DNA from: Chloroflexota bacterium
GTDB lineage: Bacteria; Chloroflexota; Dormibacteria; Dormibacterales; Dormibacteraceae
Assembly (NCBI GenBank): GCA_005882135.1
Contig: VBDR01000026.1
Coordinates: forward strand, 29,582 to 93,581
Direction of reading: 5' to 3'
Length of the DNA: 64,000 nucleotides
Shown: positions 15,831 to 25,143 of the stretch, piece by piece
Position numbering within the stretch: the first letter of the stretch is position 1
How the letters are laid out: each line of letters opens with the position of its first letter
Translations under genes and position numbers: made by a program
The notes under the pieces: model-generated
What the model was told of the DNA's origin: nothing
Database searches by the model: none
The model's input: only the letters and a program-made list of their open reading frames with translations

Positions 15831-17366
15831 CTACACCTTCTCCGTGACTCGATATTCGAGGTAGCGCCCCAACAGTAAACGCGTGTGGGCTTCCAGCGCC
15901 GGAAGCACGCTCATCACGAGGCCGACGATCGGGTACAGCAAGTATTCGAGGTAGATCCCGCCCTTCTTCCAAAATGGCCAGCTCACGGGCTTGGGCGGCA
16001 GCATGCGGATCTCGAAATAGAGGAAGAAGAGCACCGTCGAAAGCGTGACGCCGAGCAGAACCCCCGAGATTCCCCACAGCGTCTGGCCCAGGTCGGTCAG
16101 TGAGAAGTCGGTGCTGACCCAGATCGGGACCGACGCTCCGAAGAGAAGCAGCACCGGGAGGAAGATCCAGTTGAGGTGATTGAGGAAAAGGTTCATGAAC
16201 CGCCGGAAGCGCAGCCACAGCGGGATCTCAGGGTGCTTGAAGAACCTGGCGAGCACGTACGGAACGTCTGTGATGCCCCAAGCCCAACGCTTGATCTGGT
16301 TGTACTGGCTGACGTGCGTCGCGGCGTAGTCGCGCGCCTGCGGGGAATCACCGTAGATGGGCAACCAGACGGATTTGACCGAGAAGAGCTTGCCGAAGGT
16401 GAAGAATGCTTTCCAGTAAAACCGCGAGTCCTCGGGGATCACGTCCTTGTCCCAATAGCCGACCTTGTGCACGAAGTCGAGGCTGCACGTGTAGCTAGAA
16501 AATGCGACGAGACGGTGTGGCCGCGAGTGGAGAAACATCTGCCACTGCGAGGTGCTGGCGGACATGATCCTGACGGCCAGCGGCACCTGCCAGATGTTGT
16601 TGTGGAACAACGGCACCGGCTGCCAGATCAGGTAGTCGCGCAGCGCCTCGCGCGCGTGATGCCAGCTGATCCAAGCGAAGTATTGGGGATGGACGCGATA
16701 GTCCGAGTCGAGATCGGTGATCAGGACCTTGCTCAGGTCAAAGCCTTCATCGGTGAGGACCCGGACCATCCAGCGGCCGCCCCAGTTCATCGCGGCGGAT
16801 TTGCCGATGACGATGCCAGGCTCCAGCGGGTCCTTGATGTGATAGAAGCCGCGCAGCCTGTTTCCAAACTTCTCTTTCAGGCGGGCCACGTTCTCCCACC
16901 CAGGCTTGTCGGTCTCGCGCGTGATGATGCCGACGAGCTTCAGCTCGTCCGGGTAGTTCGAGTCAACAATCGCCTGCACCGTGCGCTCGAGCACGTGATA
17001 GGGCTCGGTGTAGGTCGGGACGACGCTCAGGTGGTAGTACCGCAGCGGGTCCACTGCCGTGGCCGGGGCTTGCTCCCTGCAGAGCGCCAGCCAGTCCTTT
17101 CTCATGTCCCGACGCATCCGGAGCATCGTGCCGTAGACGCCCGTCACGACGCTCACCGCCCGCACCACCCAGTAGGTATCGAAGAGCAGCACGACGACCG
17201 CGACGAAGAGAGCCCCGGACGAGTGGAAGATGATCGGGATCCACGCCGGGGCCCCCAGCAGCACCCATGTCACCAGGCCAGGGGCGGCCTCGAAAAGCCT
17301 GGCGCCGAACTGGCGCATCGCCAGCTCCCAGGCGGACACCGGCGGCGGCGCTTCGATCACGGCCAC
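15831..17366 (-). CDS. Processive family 2 glycosyltransferase (membrane)
   Basis: Cellulose/hyaluronan-synthase-like membrane enzyme that polymerises or transfers sugars. Two N-terminal helices are followed by a cytosolic GT-A domain: [17 protein letters not shown], a [10 protein letters not shown] acidic motif, [13 protein letters not shown] (catalytic Asp region) and QIKRWAWG (QxxRW). Three or four C-terminal helices follow. GTG 17366 is chosen because the reading further upstream would be encoded by the dispersed repeat. The gene stands alone among respiratory and redox genes, so its product polymer is unknown. Confidence 0.85.
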   Translation of the reverse strand: MAVIEAPPPVSAWELAMRQFGARLFEAAPGLVTWVLLGAPAWIPIIFHSSGALFVAVVVLLFDTYWVVRAVSVVTGVYGTMLRMRRDMRKDWLALCREQAPATAVDPLRYYHLSVVPTYTEPYHVLERTVQAIVDSNYPDELKLVGIITRETDKPGWENVARLKEKFGNRLRGFYHIKDPLEPGIVIGKSAAMNWGGRWMVRVLTDEGFDLSKVLITDLDSDYRVHPQYFAWISWHHAREALRDYLIWQPVPLFHNNIWQVPLAVRIMSASTSQWQMFLHSRPHRLVAFSSYTCSLDFVHKVGYWDKDVIPEDSRFYWKAFFTFGKLFSVKSVWLPIYGDSPQARDYAATHVSQYNQIKRWAWGITDVPYVLARFFKHPEIPLWLRFRRFMNLFLNHLNWIFLPVLLLFGASVPIWVSTDFSLTDLGQTLWGISGVLLGVTLSTVLFFLYFEIRMLPPKPVSWPFWKKGGIYLEYLLYPIVGLVMSVLPALEAHTRLLLGRYLEYRVTEKV

Positions 17367-17399
17367 GAGCCGATTATGTCCTCCCCGCTTAGCGGGCAG

Positions 17400-17470
17400 G
17401 TGGCTCCTCCCCATTGATGGCGAGGTGGGGCGCAGCGCCGGAGGGCAGACGCCGGAGGGCGGACGCGAGA
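17400..17470. repeat. Dispersed GC-rich element, second copy
   Basis: Begins with the same GTGGCTCCTCCCCA as at 15252/15277. It continues with a degenerate palindrome (TTGATGGCGAGG), GCGCAGCGCCGGAGGG and two variant units ACGCCGGAGGG. It lies between the divergent glycosyltransferase and thioredoxin genes. Confidence 0.65.
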
Positions 17471-17511
17471 GGGGCTGGAATACAGATCAGGCCTCAGACC
17501 TTGTATTGGGC

Positions 17512-17859
17512 ATGAACAACCTTCAGCACTTCGACGGCCCGACTTTCGAGGCCGATGTGCTCAACTCCGCGGACCCCGTCGTGGTCGACTTCTGGGCCGA
17601 ATGGTGCCCTCCCTGCAAGATGATGGAACCGGCGGTCGAGAGGCTGGCCGATGAGTTTGCCGGCAAGGTGAAGATCGGGAAGCTGGACGTCGACGTGAAC
17701 CAGGACATCGCCATCCGGTACGGCGTCATGGGCATCCCCACGCTGGGCCTCTTCAAGGACGGCAAGCTGGTGGACCGGATGGTCGGCTATCCCGGCGGAG
17801 CAGCCCCGATCCGCTCGTGGATCGAGAACAGCACAAACGTAACAACCGCCAACAAATAA
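17512..17859 (+). CDS. trxA: Thioredoxin
   Basis: Cytoplasmic dithiol-disulfide oxidoreductase. [21 protein letters not shown] carries the active site as WCPPC instead of the common [33 protein letters not shown] includes the cis-Pro loop (IPT) and [13 protein letters not shown] ends the fold. The protein is 115 aa. ATG 17512 gives the canonical N-terminus; an upstream in-frame extension would be encoded by the repeat element. The Pro-Pro active site usually shifts redox potential upwards, so a reductase role other than ribonucleotide reductase donor is possible. Confidence 0.92.
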   Translation: MNNLQHFDGPTFEADVLNSADPVVVDFWAEWCPPCKMMEPAVERLADEFAGKVKIGKLDVDVNQDIAIRYGVMGIPTLGLFKDGKLVDRMVGYPGGAAPIRSWIENSTNVTTANK

Positions 17860-17924
17860 AACCGCACGGGGATGGGCGGCCGGGGAAATCCTACCCGCCC
17901 TCTTATGTAACCGACATCCCCTTG

Positions 17925-17947
17925 GCGGCCGGGTTCACCCCGGCCGC
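17925..17947 (+). terminator. Hairpin downstream of trxA
   Basis: GCGGCCGGG (17925-17933) pairs with CCCGGCCGC (17939-17947) across a 5-nt loop, 66 bp after the trxA stop. There is no U-tract. Candidate transcript end. Confidence 0.45.
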
Positions 17948-18052
17948 GACTTTGCCCGAGAGGTCTGCCACAGGTCGCCTGCAGCGACTACTTAGACAAT
18001 CCCAACCGTATACCGGAATGGGAGCAGCGCCTGCGGCGCAGCCGCACGCGCG

Positions 18053-18083
18053 ATGAGGGAAAACCATCGGGGTTTTCCCTCAT
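18053..18083 (-). terminator. Perfect 13-bp hairpin downstream of glnK
   Basis: ATGAGGGAAAACC (18053-18065) and GGTTTTCCCTCAT (18071-18083) form an uninterrupted stem with a 5-nt loop. It lies 4 bp beyond the glnK stop. It probably ends the amt-glnK transcript. The arm shares the GAGGGAA core with the hairpin at 2851. Confidence 0.6.
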
Positions 18084-18087
18084 ATCT

Positions 18088-18489
18088 TTAGTGGCCCCAC
18101 ATGGCGCGCTCGGCGTGCTGGACGGTTTCTGGGCCGTGCTCACCCGTCCGGATGCGCACCGCGTCCTCGACCCCGATGACGAAGATCTTGCCGTCGCCGA
18201 CCTCACCGTCGCCGGTCCGCCCGGCTACCGCCAGCTTGTCGACCACCGTGGTGACGATCTCCGACTTCATGACCGCCTCAACTTTCAGGCGCGGTCGAAG
18301 CGAGATGTGCACGGAAGCCCCACGGTATTTCTCCGTGTAACCGCGCTGCGCGCCGCATCCTTTGACCTCTGTCACCGTCACGCCCGAGACGCCGCATTCG
18401 TCCAGGACGTCCTGGACCTCCTGCAGCCGCTCGTGGCGGATGATCGCGACCACCATGCTCATCGCCAGGCCACTTCCGTTCGCGGTCAT
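18088..18489 (-). CDS. glnK: Nitrogen regulatory protein PII (GlnK type) lacking the T-loop tyrosine
   Basis: Trimeric ATP/ADP/2-oxoglutarate sensor that blocks ammonium transporters. VTVTEVKGCG and the C-terminal VGDGKIFVIGVEDAVRIRTGE (B- and C-loops) identify PII. Ungapped alignment to the T-loop (RGYTEKYRGASV) places Val at the position of the uridylylated/adenylylated Tyr51, and Ala at the cyanobacterial Ser49 position, so covalent modification at the usual sites is not possible. The start overlaps the amt stop as ATGA (18489); ATG 18462 would give a shorter, more canonical N-terminus. Co-transcribed with amt. Confidence 0.92.
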   Translation of the reverse strand: MTANGSGLAMSMVVAIIRHERLQEVQDVLDECGVSGVTVTEVKGCGAQRGYTEKYRGASVHISLRPRLKVEAVMKSEIVTTVVDKLAVAGRTGDGEVGDGKIFVIGVEDAVRIRTGEHGPETVQHAERAMWGH

Positions 18490-19988
18490 GCCGGCGACAC
18501 CTCCTTGTGCTGGGCGGGCACAGGTTCATCATGCGGGTGCGGGTTGACTGTCGGAGTGTCAGCAGGGCGGTAGACGCCGCCCGGCACCGGCATGAACGAC
18601 TCGGGGTAACCCCACATGCCGTGCTCGCTGATGTCCAGACCCTCCATCTCCTCCCCTGCCGAGACGCGCAGACCGACTGTCTTCTTGATGATCCAGAAAA
18701 GCCCGTAGCTGAGAACGAAGACGGTGACGAAGGAGGCCCCCACCGCGATGGCCTGCGCACCGAGCTGGTGAAAGCTGCCCGTGTAGAAAAGTCCGCCCTG
18801 GCCGACGCCGTTGAACTTCGCCAGCGCGGGAGTTGTGAAGAGACCGCAGCTGAGCGTGCCCCAGATGCCGGCCATGCCGTGTGCCGGCAGTGCGCCCACC
18901 GGGTCATCGAGCACCCTGTCGAGGGCGAGCACTCCGACCACGACGATCACCCCCGCAACCGCGCCGATGACGATCCCGGCCCACGGCTCGACGTAGCCTG
19001 ACGGTGCGGTGATCGCCACGAGCGCGGCGATGGCGCCGTTGCCGATCATGCCTACGTCCATTGTCTTCGTGATCAGGTAGACCGTGACCAGGGCCGCCAC
19101 TGCTCCGCCCGCGGCCGCGAGGTTGGTGACCACGACGACGTCCGCGAAGTGCAGGTTCGTCGCGTTGAGGGTCGACCCTGGGTTGAAGCCAAACCATCCA
19201 AACCAGAGGATCAGCACGCCCAGCTGGGCCAGCGGCATGTTGTGCCCCGGGATTGCGTTCGACCGCCCGCGCTCGTACTTGCCGATGCGCGCACCCAACA
19301 AAAGAAGGCCGGCCAGCCCTGCCGTCGCGCCCGTGAGGTGAACGACTGTCGACCCGGCGAAGTCCTGCGAGCCGAGGGTCGCCATCAGAAATCCGCCGCC
19401 GAACAGCTGGTGGCTGATGAGTGGATAGATGAAGGCTGCGAACGGAACCCCGAAGAGGATGTAGACGATGAACTTGGTGCGCTCGAGCATGGTTCCCCAG
19501 ACGATGGCCAGGGAGACAGCACAGAAGACGAACTCGAAGAACCACTTCCCTGCCGCAGGCACGGTGCTGGCGGCGATCGCCGGCAGGTCCATCGACGAAC
19601 CTGGGCTGAACGTCGGGAAGAAGCCGCTGCCCCCGATCAAGGCAAATGCCCCGCCGGCTCCGAAAGCAAGACCGAACCCGACGCCCCAGTAGGCGATCGA
19701 GCTCACGCTCAGGTTGGTGATGACCTTTGCCACCACCGTGCCGACGTTCTTCATGCGGCTGAAACCGACCTCCAGCATCGCGAAGCCGGCCTGCATGAAC
19801 ATCACGAAGCAGGCGGCTACGATCACCCATACGGTGTCGGCCGCGACGCCGGCGGCCTGCGTAGCCGTGGTGTCGTCGGCGAGAACTGCAATCGGGATCA
19901 GCGCGGCGAGCGAGGCGACCGTCGCGGATATGGCGAGCACCCGGCGACGGCGAATGAGCGATTTCCATAATTCCACGGGTAGCGGCAA
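18486..19988 (-). CDS. amt: Ammonium transporter (Amt/MEP/Rh family)
   Basis: Trimeric ammonium channel with a signal-like N-terminus (ending about LADDTT) and 11 membrane helices. MQAGFAMLEVGFSRMKN, DFAGSTVVHLTGA (first pore His), FGWFGFNPGSTL, GALPAHGMAGIWGT (second pore His) and the C-terminal EEMEGLDISEHGMWGYP are family hallmarks. TTG 19988 is preferred because GGAGG stands 8 nt upstream. The reading from 20021 has no such site. A Pro/His-rich tail of about 35 residues follows the regulatory C-terminus. Upstream of glnK, the usual order for PII-gated transport. Confidence 0.94.
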   Translation of the reverse strand: MPLPVELWKSLIRRRRVLAISATVASLAALIPIAVLADDTTATQAAGVAADTVWVIVAACFVMFMQAGFAMLEVGFSRMKNVGTVVAKVITNLSVSSIAYWGVGFGLAFGAGGAFALIGGSGFFPTFSPGSSMDLPAIAASTVPAAGKWFFEFVFCAVSLAIVWGTMLERTKFIVYILFGVPFAAFIYPLISHQLFGGGFLMATLGSQDFAGSTVVHLTGATAGLAGLLLLGARIGKYERGRSNAIPGHNMPLAQLGVLILWFGWFGFNPGSTLNATNLHFADVVVVTNLAAAGGAVAALVTVYLITKTMDVGMIGNGAIAALVAITAPSGYVEPWAGIVIGAVAGVIVVVGVLALDRVLDDPVGALPAHGMAGIWGTLSCGLFTTPALAKFNGVGQGGLFYTGSFHQLGAQAIAVGASFVTVFVLSYGLFWIIKKTVGLRVSAGEEMEGLDISEHGMWGYPESFMPVPGGVYRPADTPTVNPHPHDEPVPAQHKEVSPA

Positions 19989-20151
19989 GTACGTCACCTC
20001 CAGAGTTCTCCCTGGCGCCAATGGGCGCTCGGCTGATGGGCTCAGCCTAGGAGCAGTGCCAGGCGGTCAGAAACGTGTGGCTTCGACGAATTGGCGACCT
20101 CGGCCTCGTGCTGTTCGCACAGGAGGCCACGGCCAACTGACGCCTGGTCTT

Positions 20152-20166
20152 TGTGTCAACCACACA
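20152..20166. promoter_or_regulatory. Candidate operator in the amt-glnA intergenic region
   Basis: TGTGT-CAACC-ACACA is a perfect 5-bp inverted repeat. The core GTGTCAAC-N-ACACA recurs at 23645 before the PucR-type regulator gene. Position: 163 bp upstream of the amt start and 106 bp upstream of glnA. The intergenic space is 19989-20272. Function inferred. Confidence 0.45.
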
Positions 20167-20272
20167 GGAAGTGAGGCCGCCGGTTCGTGCCCCTTTCACC
20201 TGATTGTTTGCAGAGCACCTTCCTACGATCACTGTGAGGCCCGTCAAATCTTCGTATTCGTGGAGGGTGTTC

Positions 20273-21718
20273 ATGGCAGTTGAGACAAAGTCGGTCAGTA
20301 AGACCAGCCCGCGGGAGGTGCTGGATCGTGCCAAGGCCGAAGGAGTGGAGGTTGTCGACGTCAGGTTCGTCGACCTTCCAGGCACGTGGCAGCACTTCAG
20401 CCTTCCACTGGGGGAGCTGGAGGTCGACAGCTTCAAGGACGGGCTCGGATTTGACGGCTCGAGCATCCGCGGTTTCCAGTCGATCGATGAGAGCGACATG
20501 CTGCTCATGCCCGACCCCGACTCGGCGACGATCGACCCCGTCCTTTCGCACAAGACGCTTTTTCTGATCTGCGACGTGGTCGACCCGATCACCCGCGAGC
20601 CGTACTCGCGCGATGCGCGCTTCATCGCCAAGAAAGCTGAAGGCCACCTGAAGCGATCCGGTATCGCAGACATCAGCTACTGGGGACCCGAGGCTGAGTT
20701 CTACCTCTTCAACTCGCTGCGCTTCGACCAGAACGCGCACAGCGGGTACTACTACATCGACTCGGAGGAAGGCATCTGGAACTCGGGCAAGAACTCCGAG
20801 GCAAACCTCGCGTTCCGGCCGCGGCACAAGGAGGGCTACTTCCCGGTGCCGCCGACCGACAAGCTGCAGGACCTGCGCTCGGAGATCATGCTCAAGCTGA
20901 TCGAGGCGGGCGTGCGGGTCGAGGTGCAGCACCACGAAGTCGGCACCGCCGGCCAGGCCGAGATCGACATGCGATTCGACTCGCTGACCAAGATGGGCGA
21001 CAAGATGATGGTCTACAAGTACGTCATCAAGAACATCGCGGCGCAGCACGGATACGTCGCGACCTTCATGCCGAAGCCGCTCTTCCAGGACAACGGCTCT
21101 GGGATGCACGTGCACCAGAGCCTCTGGAAAGACGGGGAGAACCTGTTCGCCGACACGAAGGGATACGCCGGGCTGAGCCAGACCGCTGTCTACTACATAG
21201 GCGGCCTGCTGAGGCACGCGGCGGCGCTGCTCGCGATCTGCGCACCGACCACGAACTCGTACCGGCGGCTCGTGCCCGGCTATGAGGCTCCGATCAACCT
21301 CGTTTACTCCAAGCGCAACCGCTCGGCGTGTGTGCGCATCCCGATGTACTCGACCAACCCCAAGACGAAGAGGGTCGAGTTCCGGTCGCCGGACCCGGCT
21401 GCCAACCCATACCTCGCTTTCTCGGCATGCCTGATGGCCGGCCTCGACGGCATCAAGAACAAGATCACACCGCCAGAGCCCGTGGACAAAGACATCTACG
21501 AGCTCGAGGGCGAGGAGAAGGCCAAGATCAGGTCCGTGCCGGGATCGCTGGCCGAATCACTCGACGCGCTGGAGAAGGACCATGCTTTCCTGCTCGAAGG
21601 CGGGGTTTTCACCAAAGACGTCATCGACACCTGGATCGACTACAAGCGCAAGAAGGAAGTCGACGCGGTCGCGCTGCGTCCGCACCCATGGGAGTTCATG
21701 CTCTACTCCGACGTTTAG
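20273..21718 (+). CDS. glnA: Glutamine synthetase type I
   Basis: ATP-dependent amidation of glutamate, the entry of ammonium into metabolism. [52 protein letters not shown] (ATP site) and [25 protein letters not shown] are GS-I signatures. Length is 481 aa. [10 protein letters not shown] keeps the tyrosine at the adenylylation site (Tyr397 of enteric GlnA). ATG 20273 has a GGAGGG site 7 nt upstream. It is divergent from amt-glnK; both may respond to the inverted repeat at 20152. Confidence 0.97.
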   Translation: MAVETKSVSKTSPREVLDRAKAEGVEVVDVRFVDLPGTWQHFSLPLGELEVDSFKDGLGFDGSSIRGFQSIDESDMLLMPDPDSATIDPVLSHKTLFLICDVVDPITREPYSRDARFIAKKAEGHLKRSGIADISYWGPEAEFYLFNSLRFDQNAHSGYYYIDSEEGIWNSGKNSEANLAFRPRHKEGYFPVPPTDKLQDLRSEIMLKLIEAGVRVEVQHHEVGTAGQAEIDMRFDSLTKMGDKMMVYKYVIKNIAAQHGYVATFMPKPLFQDNGSGMHVHQSLWKDGENLFADTKGYAGLSQTAVYYIGGLLRHAAALLAICAPTTNSYRRLVPGYEAPINLVYSKRNRSACVRIPMYSTNPKTKRVEFRSPDPAANPYLAFSACLMAGLDGIKNKITPPEPVDKDIYELEGEEKAKIRSVPGSLAESLDALEKDHAFLLEGGVFTKDVIDTWIDYKRKKEVDAVALRPHPWEFMLYSDV

Positions 21719-21741
21719 CTAGAGGCGGTCCATCTACTCCA

Positions 21742-21769
21742 AAGGGCCTCGGCTCGCGCCGGGGCCCTT
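21742..21769 (+). terminator. Rho-independent-like hairpin after glnA
   Basis: AAGGGCCtCGGC (21742 on) pairs with GCCGgGGCCCTT (to 21769) around TCGC, with one mismatch, 24 bp after the glnA stop. The U-tract is poor. Confidence 0.6.
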
Positions 21770-21771
21770 CA

Positions 21772-21818
21772 CCTCCCCACCGTGTGGGGGCCGCGCGCTG
21801 CGCGCACGGAGGGGGTGG
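21772..21818. repeat. Dispersed GC-rich element, divergent third copy
   Basis: CTCCCCACCGTGTGGGGG palindrome followed by GCGCGCTGCGCGC and GGAGGGGGTGG, the same order of parts as at 15281-15366. It fills the space between the convergent glnA and regulator genes. Confidence 0.55.
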
Positions 21819-21834
21819 AAGCTAAAACTTGCAA

Positions 21835-23634
21835 TCACATTCCGAGCATGGCGCGGGCGCGCAATGCGATCGAGATGGCGACGCGGGTCTCGGGATCATC
21901 GAGCTGCAGTCCGGTGAGGGACTGGATGCGCTCGACACGGTAGGTCATCGAGTTGATGTGAATGCCGAGGTTGCGAGCAGCCGCGCGGCGAGTCCACCGC
22001 GCCGCGGACAGCGCCTCGAGCGTTTCCAGCAGGGGTGTGTCACGTGACTGCGCATAGTCGAGCAGGGGGCCCAGCAGCTCGTGGACAAAGCGGCGCAGCG
22101 CATCGGGGCTCTGGACCTCCAGCAGCAGCCTGAACGCTCCCAACGATCGGTAGGACGCAACCCGTCCCCGCCCGCCGGCGCGGCGGGTCAGCCGCAGCGA
22201 CTGCCGAGCCTCGAGATGCGACCGCGCAAGCTCGCCGACGCCGTTGGCCAGGTTGCCGATACCCACCGACGCCGAGCCCGGCTTCATGACCGGCACAGCC
22301 GCGGCCAGCACCTGGGCGGCCAGCTTCTCCACCGCCGCCAGGTCGGCCGCGAGCTCGTCCGGAACCAGAAAAACCGCGGACGAGGGACGGACCAACGTCA
22401 GCGCGCCAGGCAGGCGCGAACGGATCAGGCCGTGCAGCGCGCCGTCGAGCCGGTCCTGCTGACCTCGTGCCGACAGCGCGGCCCCGGTCTTGTCGTCGTC
22501 CGCCTCCAGCACGACCACCCACGCCCGCGGCGGCAGCCGGTGTCCCAAGCGCTCCGCCTGCCGGGCGATGCGTTCCGCCTCCTCCGATTCCAGCCCACCG
22601 GCGAGGACCTCCTCGACCAGGTCCCCGCGCAACCGTCGTTCGACTTCGGCCGCGGCCCGCTCCTTGGACAGCTCGAGCGCCAGCACCGTCGACCCGTGCT
22701 CGAGGGCGCGGAGGCGACCCTCCGCATCGGCGGTCTCCTGGTCGATGCCGACGGCGAGCATGCCCAGCATGTCGGCGCCGGCGCGCACCGGCACCACGTC
22801 CAGCGGCCTCGGCGGACGCCCAGCGTTGACCCGCACCTCGCGGGCGGCGGTTTGCGCCAGAGAGGCCGGGACCTGGATGCGCGGTGGCATGCCGTCCGAA
22901 GCCTCACCGACCCCACGCACGCGGTACCCGTCAGCCGAATAGAGCGCCGCTCGGCCTCCGGCGAGCGAACCGATGACCTCGAGGATCGACTGGATGCCGG
23001 CACCCTCGAGCGACAGCTTGGTGAAGCGCTCGTGGATGTCATGGGACAGCTGGATCTCCGCGAGCTGGACTTCGGTGCGCCGCTGCAGCTCGCTCCGCTC
23101 GAGGATTCCTGCCACCTGCGCGGCGATGGCGCGGAGGAAATCGATGTCCCCCGAGTTGAACTCGCGCCGCTCGGTGCTCTGGACGTTGAGGACTCCGACC
23201 AGGCGCGGACCGGACTCGATGGGCACCGAGGCCATGGAGTGGAAGCGGTCCTCGTCCAGCCCTGGGACCCACTTCCAGTGAGGCTCCTTGCTGACGTCGG
23301 GCACGACGGCCGGCCGGCGCGACTCCGCGACCCAGCCGGTGATGCCCTCCCCCACCTTCATCGTCACCTTGCCGACCATGTTCTCGTTGAGGCCGTTGGT
23401 CGCGGTGAGCAGCAGCTCGCGGCCGTGCGGCAGCACCAGATAGAGCGAACAGACGTCGGCGCCGATGGCCGAAGTCGTCTCGCGGATGATCAGCTCGAGC
23501 AGCTCATCAGGGCGCTGGGTTGACGCCGCCGCCTGGGCCAGGCGGACGAGGAAATTCAGCTCCCGAGCGGCGAGGCTCGAGTCGGCGGCACCGGAGGCGA
23601 CGTGCACGCCGGCTAAGTTACGGCTGTTCTTCAC
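21835..23634 (-). CDS. GAF-domain PucR/CdaR-type transcriptional regulator
   Basis: Probable activator sensing a small ligand. A GAF domain (about residues 30-190) includes VCSLYLVLPHGREL, VGEGITGWVAESRRPAVVPDV and SMASVPIESGPRLVGVLNV. A central PucR-type segment follows. The C-terminal PucR helix-turn-helix reads LLETLEALSAARWTRRAAARNLGIHINSMTYRVERI. Such regulators often control nitrogen-source or purine/pyrimidine genes. At 599 aa it is full length. The gene lies between glnA and a PLP enzyme, with an inverted repeat in its upstream region (23645) matching one before glnA/amt, suggesting self-regulation and control of ammonium genes. Confidence 0.88.
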   Translation of the reverse strand: MKNSRNLAGVHVASGAADSSLAARELNFLVRLAQAAASTQRPDELLELIIRETTSAIGADVCSLYLVLPHGRELLLTATNGLNENMVGKVTMKVGEGITGWVAESRRPAVVPDVSKEPHWKWVPGLDEDRFHSMASVPIESGPRLVGVLNVQSTERREFNSGDIDFLRAIAAQVAGILERSELQRRTEVQLAEIQLSHDIHERFTKLSLEGAGIQSILEVIGSLAGGRAALYSADGYRVRGVGEASDGMPPRIQVPASLAQTAAREVRVNAGRPPRPLDVVPVRAGADMLGMLAVGIDQETADAEGRLRALEHGSTVLALELSKERAAAEVERRLRGDLVEEVLAGGLESEEAERIARQAERLGHRLPPRAWVVVLEADDDKTGAALSARGQQDRLDGALHGLIRSRLPGALTLVRPSSAVFLVPDELAADLAAVEKLAAQVLAAAVPVMKPGSASVGIGNLANGVGELARSHLEARQSLRLTRRAGGRGRVASYRSLGAFRLLLEVQSPDALRRFVHELLGPLLDYAQSRDTPLLETLEALSAARWTRRAAARNLGIHINSMTYRVERIQSLTGLQLDDPETRVAISIALRARAMLGM

Positions 23635-23644
23635 GCCAGATCTC

Positions 23645-23658
23645 GTGTCAACAACACA
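23645..23658. promoter_or_regulatory. Candidate operator upstream of the PucR-type regulator
   Basis: GTGT-CAACA-ACAC inverted repeat, 11 bp upstream of the regulator start and 75 bp upstream of the divergent PLP-enzyme gene. Same half-sites and spacing as 20152-20166. Confidence 0.45.
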
Positions 23659-23732
23659 ATGGACAACCCACTGGCTAGTGTGACCGATACAGACTCGACC
23701 TGATACCGAGTTGGCAGTAGATTAGGCCCAGA

Positions 23733-25139
23733 TTGTCATCTCCACATTCCGGCCAGTGGCGCGAGCACTTTGCGGGGGTCGACCTGCCGGTTCCGGTGCT
23801 CGGCGGCGCGACCCTCACCGGGATCAACTTCGACAATGCGGCCAGCACGCCGCCCCTGAGCCGGGTCCGCGACATGGTGACCGCGTTCTCCGATCTCTAT
23901 TCGAGCGTTCACCGTGGGACGGGATACAAGTCGCGGCTGTCGACCGAGGCGTACGAGCAGGCGCGGGAGCTGGTCTCGAAATTCCTTGGCGTCGATGAAA
24001 AAGATCAGGTGGTGATCTTCGTCAAGGGCACGACCGATGCGCTCAACCGAATCGCCGCCGAAGAGGCACGTCTCAACGGTCGCCAGGTCCTGGTCACCGA
24101 GATGGAGCATCACGCTGACCTGCTGCCGTGGCGGCATCGGGGCGATCACGTGATGGTCGGCCTCTCGGATGAAGGACACATCGACCTCGAAGCGATCGAG
24201 CATGCGTTGAAGAGCGGCGACGGCAAGATCAGCCTGGTTGCGGTCTGCGGCGCGTCGAACGTGACGGGATTCGTCTCCCCGATTCACGAGGTGGCCGAGC
24301 TCGCCCATCGCTACGGGGCTCGGATCTCGGTCGACGCCGCCCAGCTGGCGCCGCATCACCGCATCGACGTCCGACCCGCCGATGACCCCGGGCATCTCGA
24401 CTTTCTCTCGTTCTCGGGACACAAGATGTACGCGCCTTATGGCGCCGGCGTGCTGATTGCGCCGCGCGACTTTTTCGCCGGTGCGCCAGAGGTCATGGGC
24501 GGCGGCGCGATCAGCATCGTGACCTGGGACGACACGGTATGGGCCGATCTGCCTGACCGTGAGGAGGCCGGCTCGCCCAACGTCATCGGCGCGGTTGCGT
24601 TGGGCGTCGCGATCGAGACGCTGCTCGAGCTCGGCTTCAGCGAGATGCTGGATTACGAGGTCGGGCTAGGAGGCCGAATGATCGCCGGCTTGAGCGGCAT
24701 TCCCGGCGTGAGCGTGCTTGGTGGTCTGGAGCCCAGCACGGGCGGCACCCGCCTCGCGCTGGCGAGCTTTGTCGTGGAGGGGTTGCACCACGGCCTGGTC
24801 GCGGCGGCCCTGAGCCACGAATGGGCCATCGCTGTCCGCCACGGCTGCTTTTGCGCCAACCCGTACGTCTTCCGCCTCTTGCACATGAATCGGGACGACG
24901 TCGCGGAGGTGGAGGGAGAGGTGACGGCCGGCCGGCGCAAAGCGCTCCCGGGCGCGGTTCGGGCGAGCCTGGCGCCGTACAACACCGAGGCCGAGGTCGA
25001 CCGTTTTCTCGAGGCGGTCAGGCAGGTCGCACGGGGCCGGATCAAAGCCACCTACGAGCAGGCCGCGGACGGGACTTACTCGCCGGCCGGCGGCTGGCCT
25101 CGCATCACCAGCCCGCTGCACGCGGTCGTGAAACACTGA
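23733..25139 (+). CDS. Class V aminotransferase / cysteine desulfurase-like enzyme
   Basis: PLP-dependent fold-type I enzyme of the IscS/SufS/NifS class. INFDNAASTPPL is the usual N-terminal strand, TEMEHHADLLPW has the His stacking on PLP, SVDAAQLAPHH the Asp, and LSFSGHKMYAPYGAGVL the Schiff-base Lys. RHGCFCANPYVFRLL contains the Cys found in desulfurases (RxGxxCAxP). The start is TTG 23733; no ATG is available before the conserved region. At 468 aa it has a C-terminal extension of about 40 residues. It is divergent from the regulator, so it may be one of its targets. Sulfur transfer versus another beta-elimination is undecided. Confidence 0.85.
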   Translation: MSSPHSGQWREHFAGVDLPVPVLGGATLTGINFDNAASTPPLSRVRDMVTAFSDLYSSVHRGTGYKSRLSTEAYEQARELVSKFLGVDEKDQVVIFVKGTTDALNRIAAEEARLNGRQVLVTEMEHHADLLPWRHRGDHVMVGLSDEGHIDLEAIEHALKSGDGKISLVAVCGASNVTGFVSPIHEVAELAHRYGARISVDAAQLAPHHRIDVRPADDPGHLDFLSFSGHKMYAPYGAGVLIAPRDFFAGAPEVMGGGAISIVTWDDTVWADLPDREEAGSPNVIGAVALGVAIETLLELGFSEMLDYEVGLGGRMIAGLSGIPGVSVLGGLEPSTGGTRLALASFVVEGLHHGLVAAALSHEWAIAVRHGCFCANPYVFRLLHMNRDDVAEVEGEVTAGRRKALPGAVRASLAPYNTEAEVDRFLEAVRQVARGRIKATYEQAADGTYSPAGGWPRITSPLHAVVKH

Positions 25140-25143
25140 CGCC

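Noticed and set aside
16176..17417. 413-codon plus-strand frame opposite the processive glycosyltransferase
   Set aside because: Charged antisense composition, ends in the repeat element, no ribosome site or motif.
22081..23523. 480-codon plus-strand frame opposite the PucR-type regulator
   Set aside because: The minus strand encodes a complete GAF-PucR protein; this frame is Gln/Arg/His-rich without domains.
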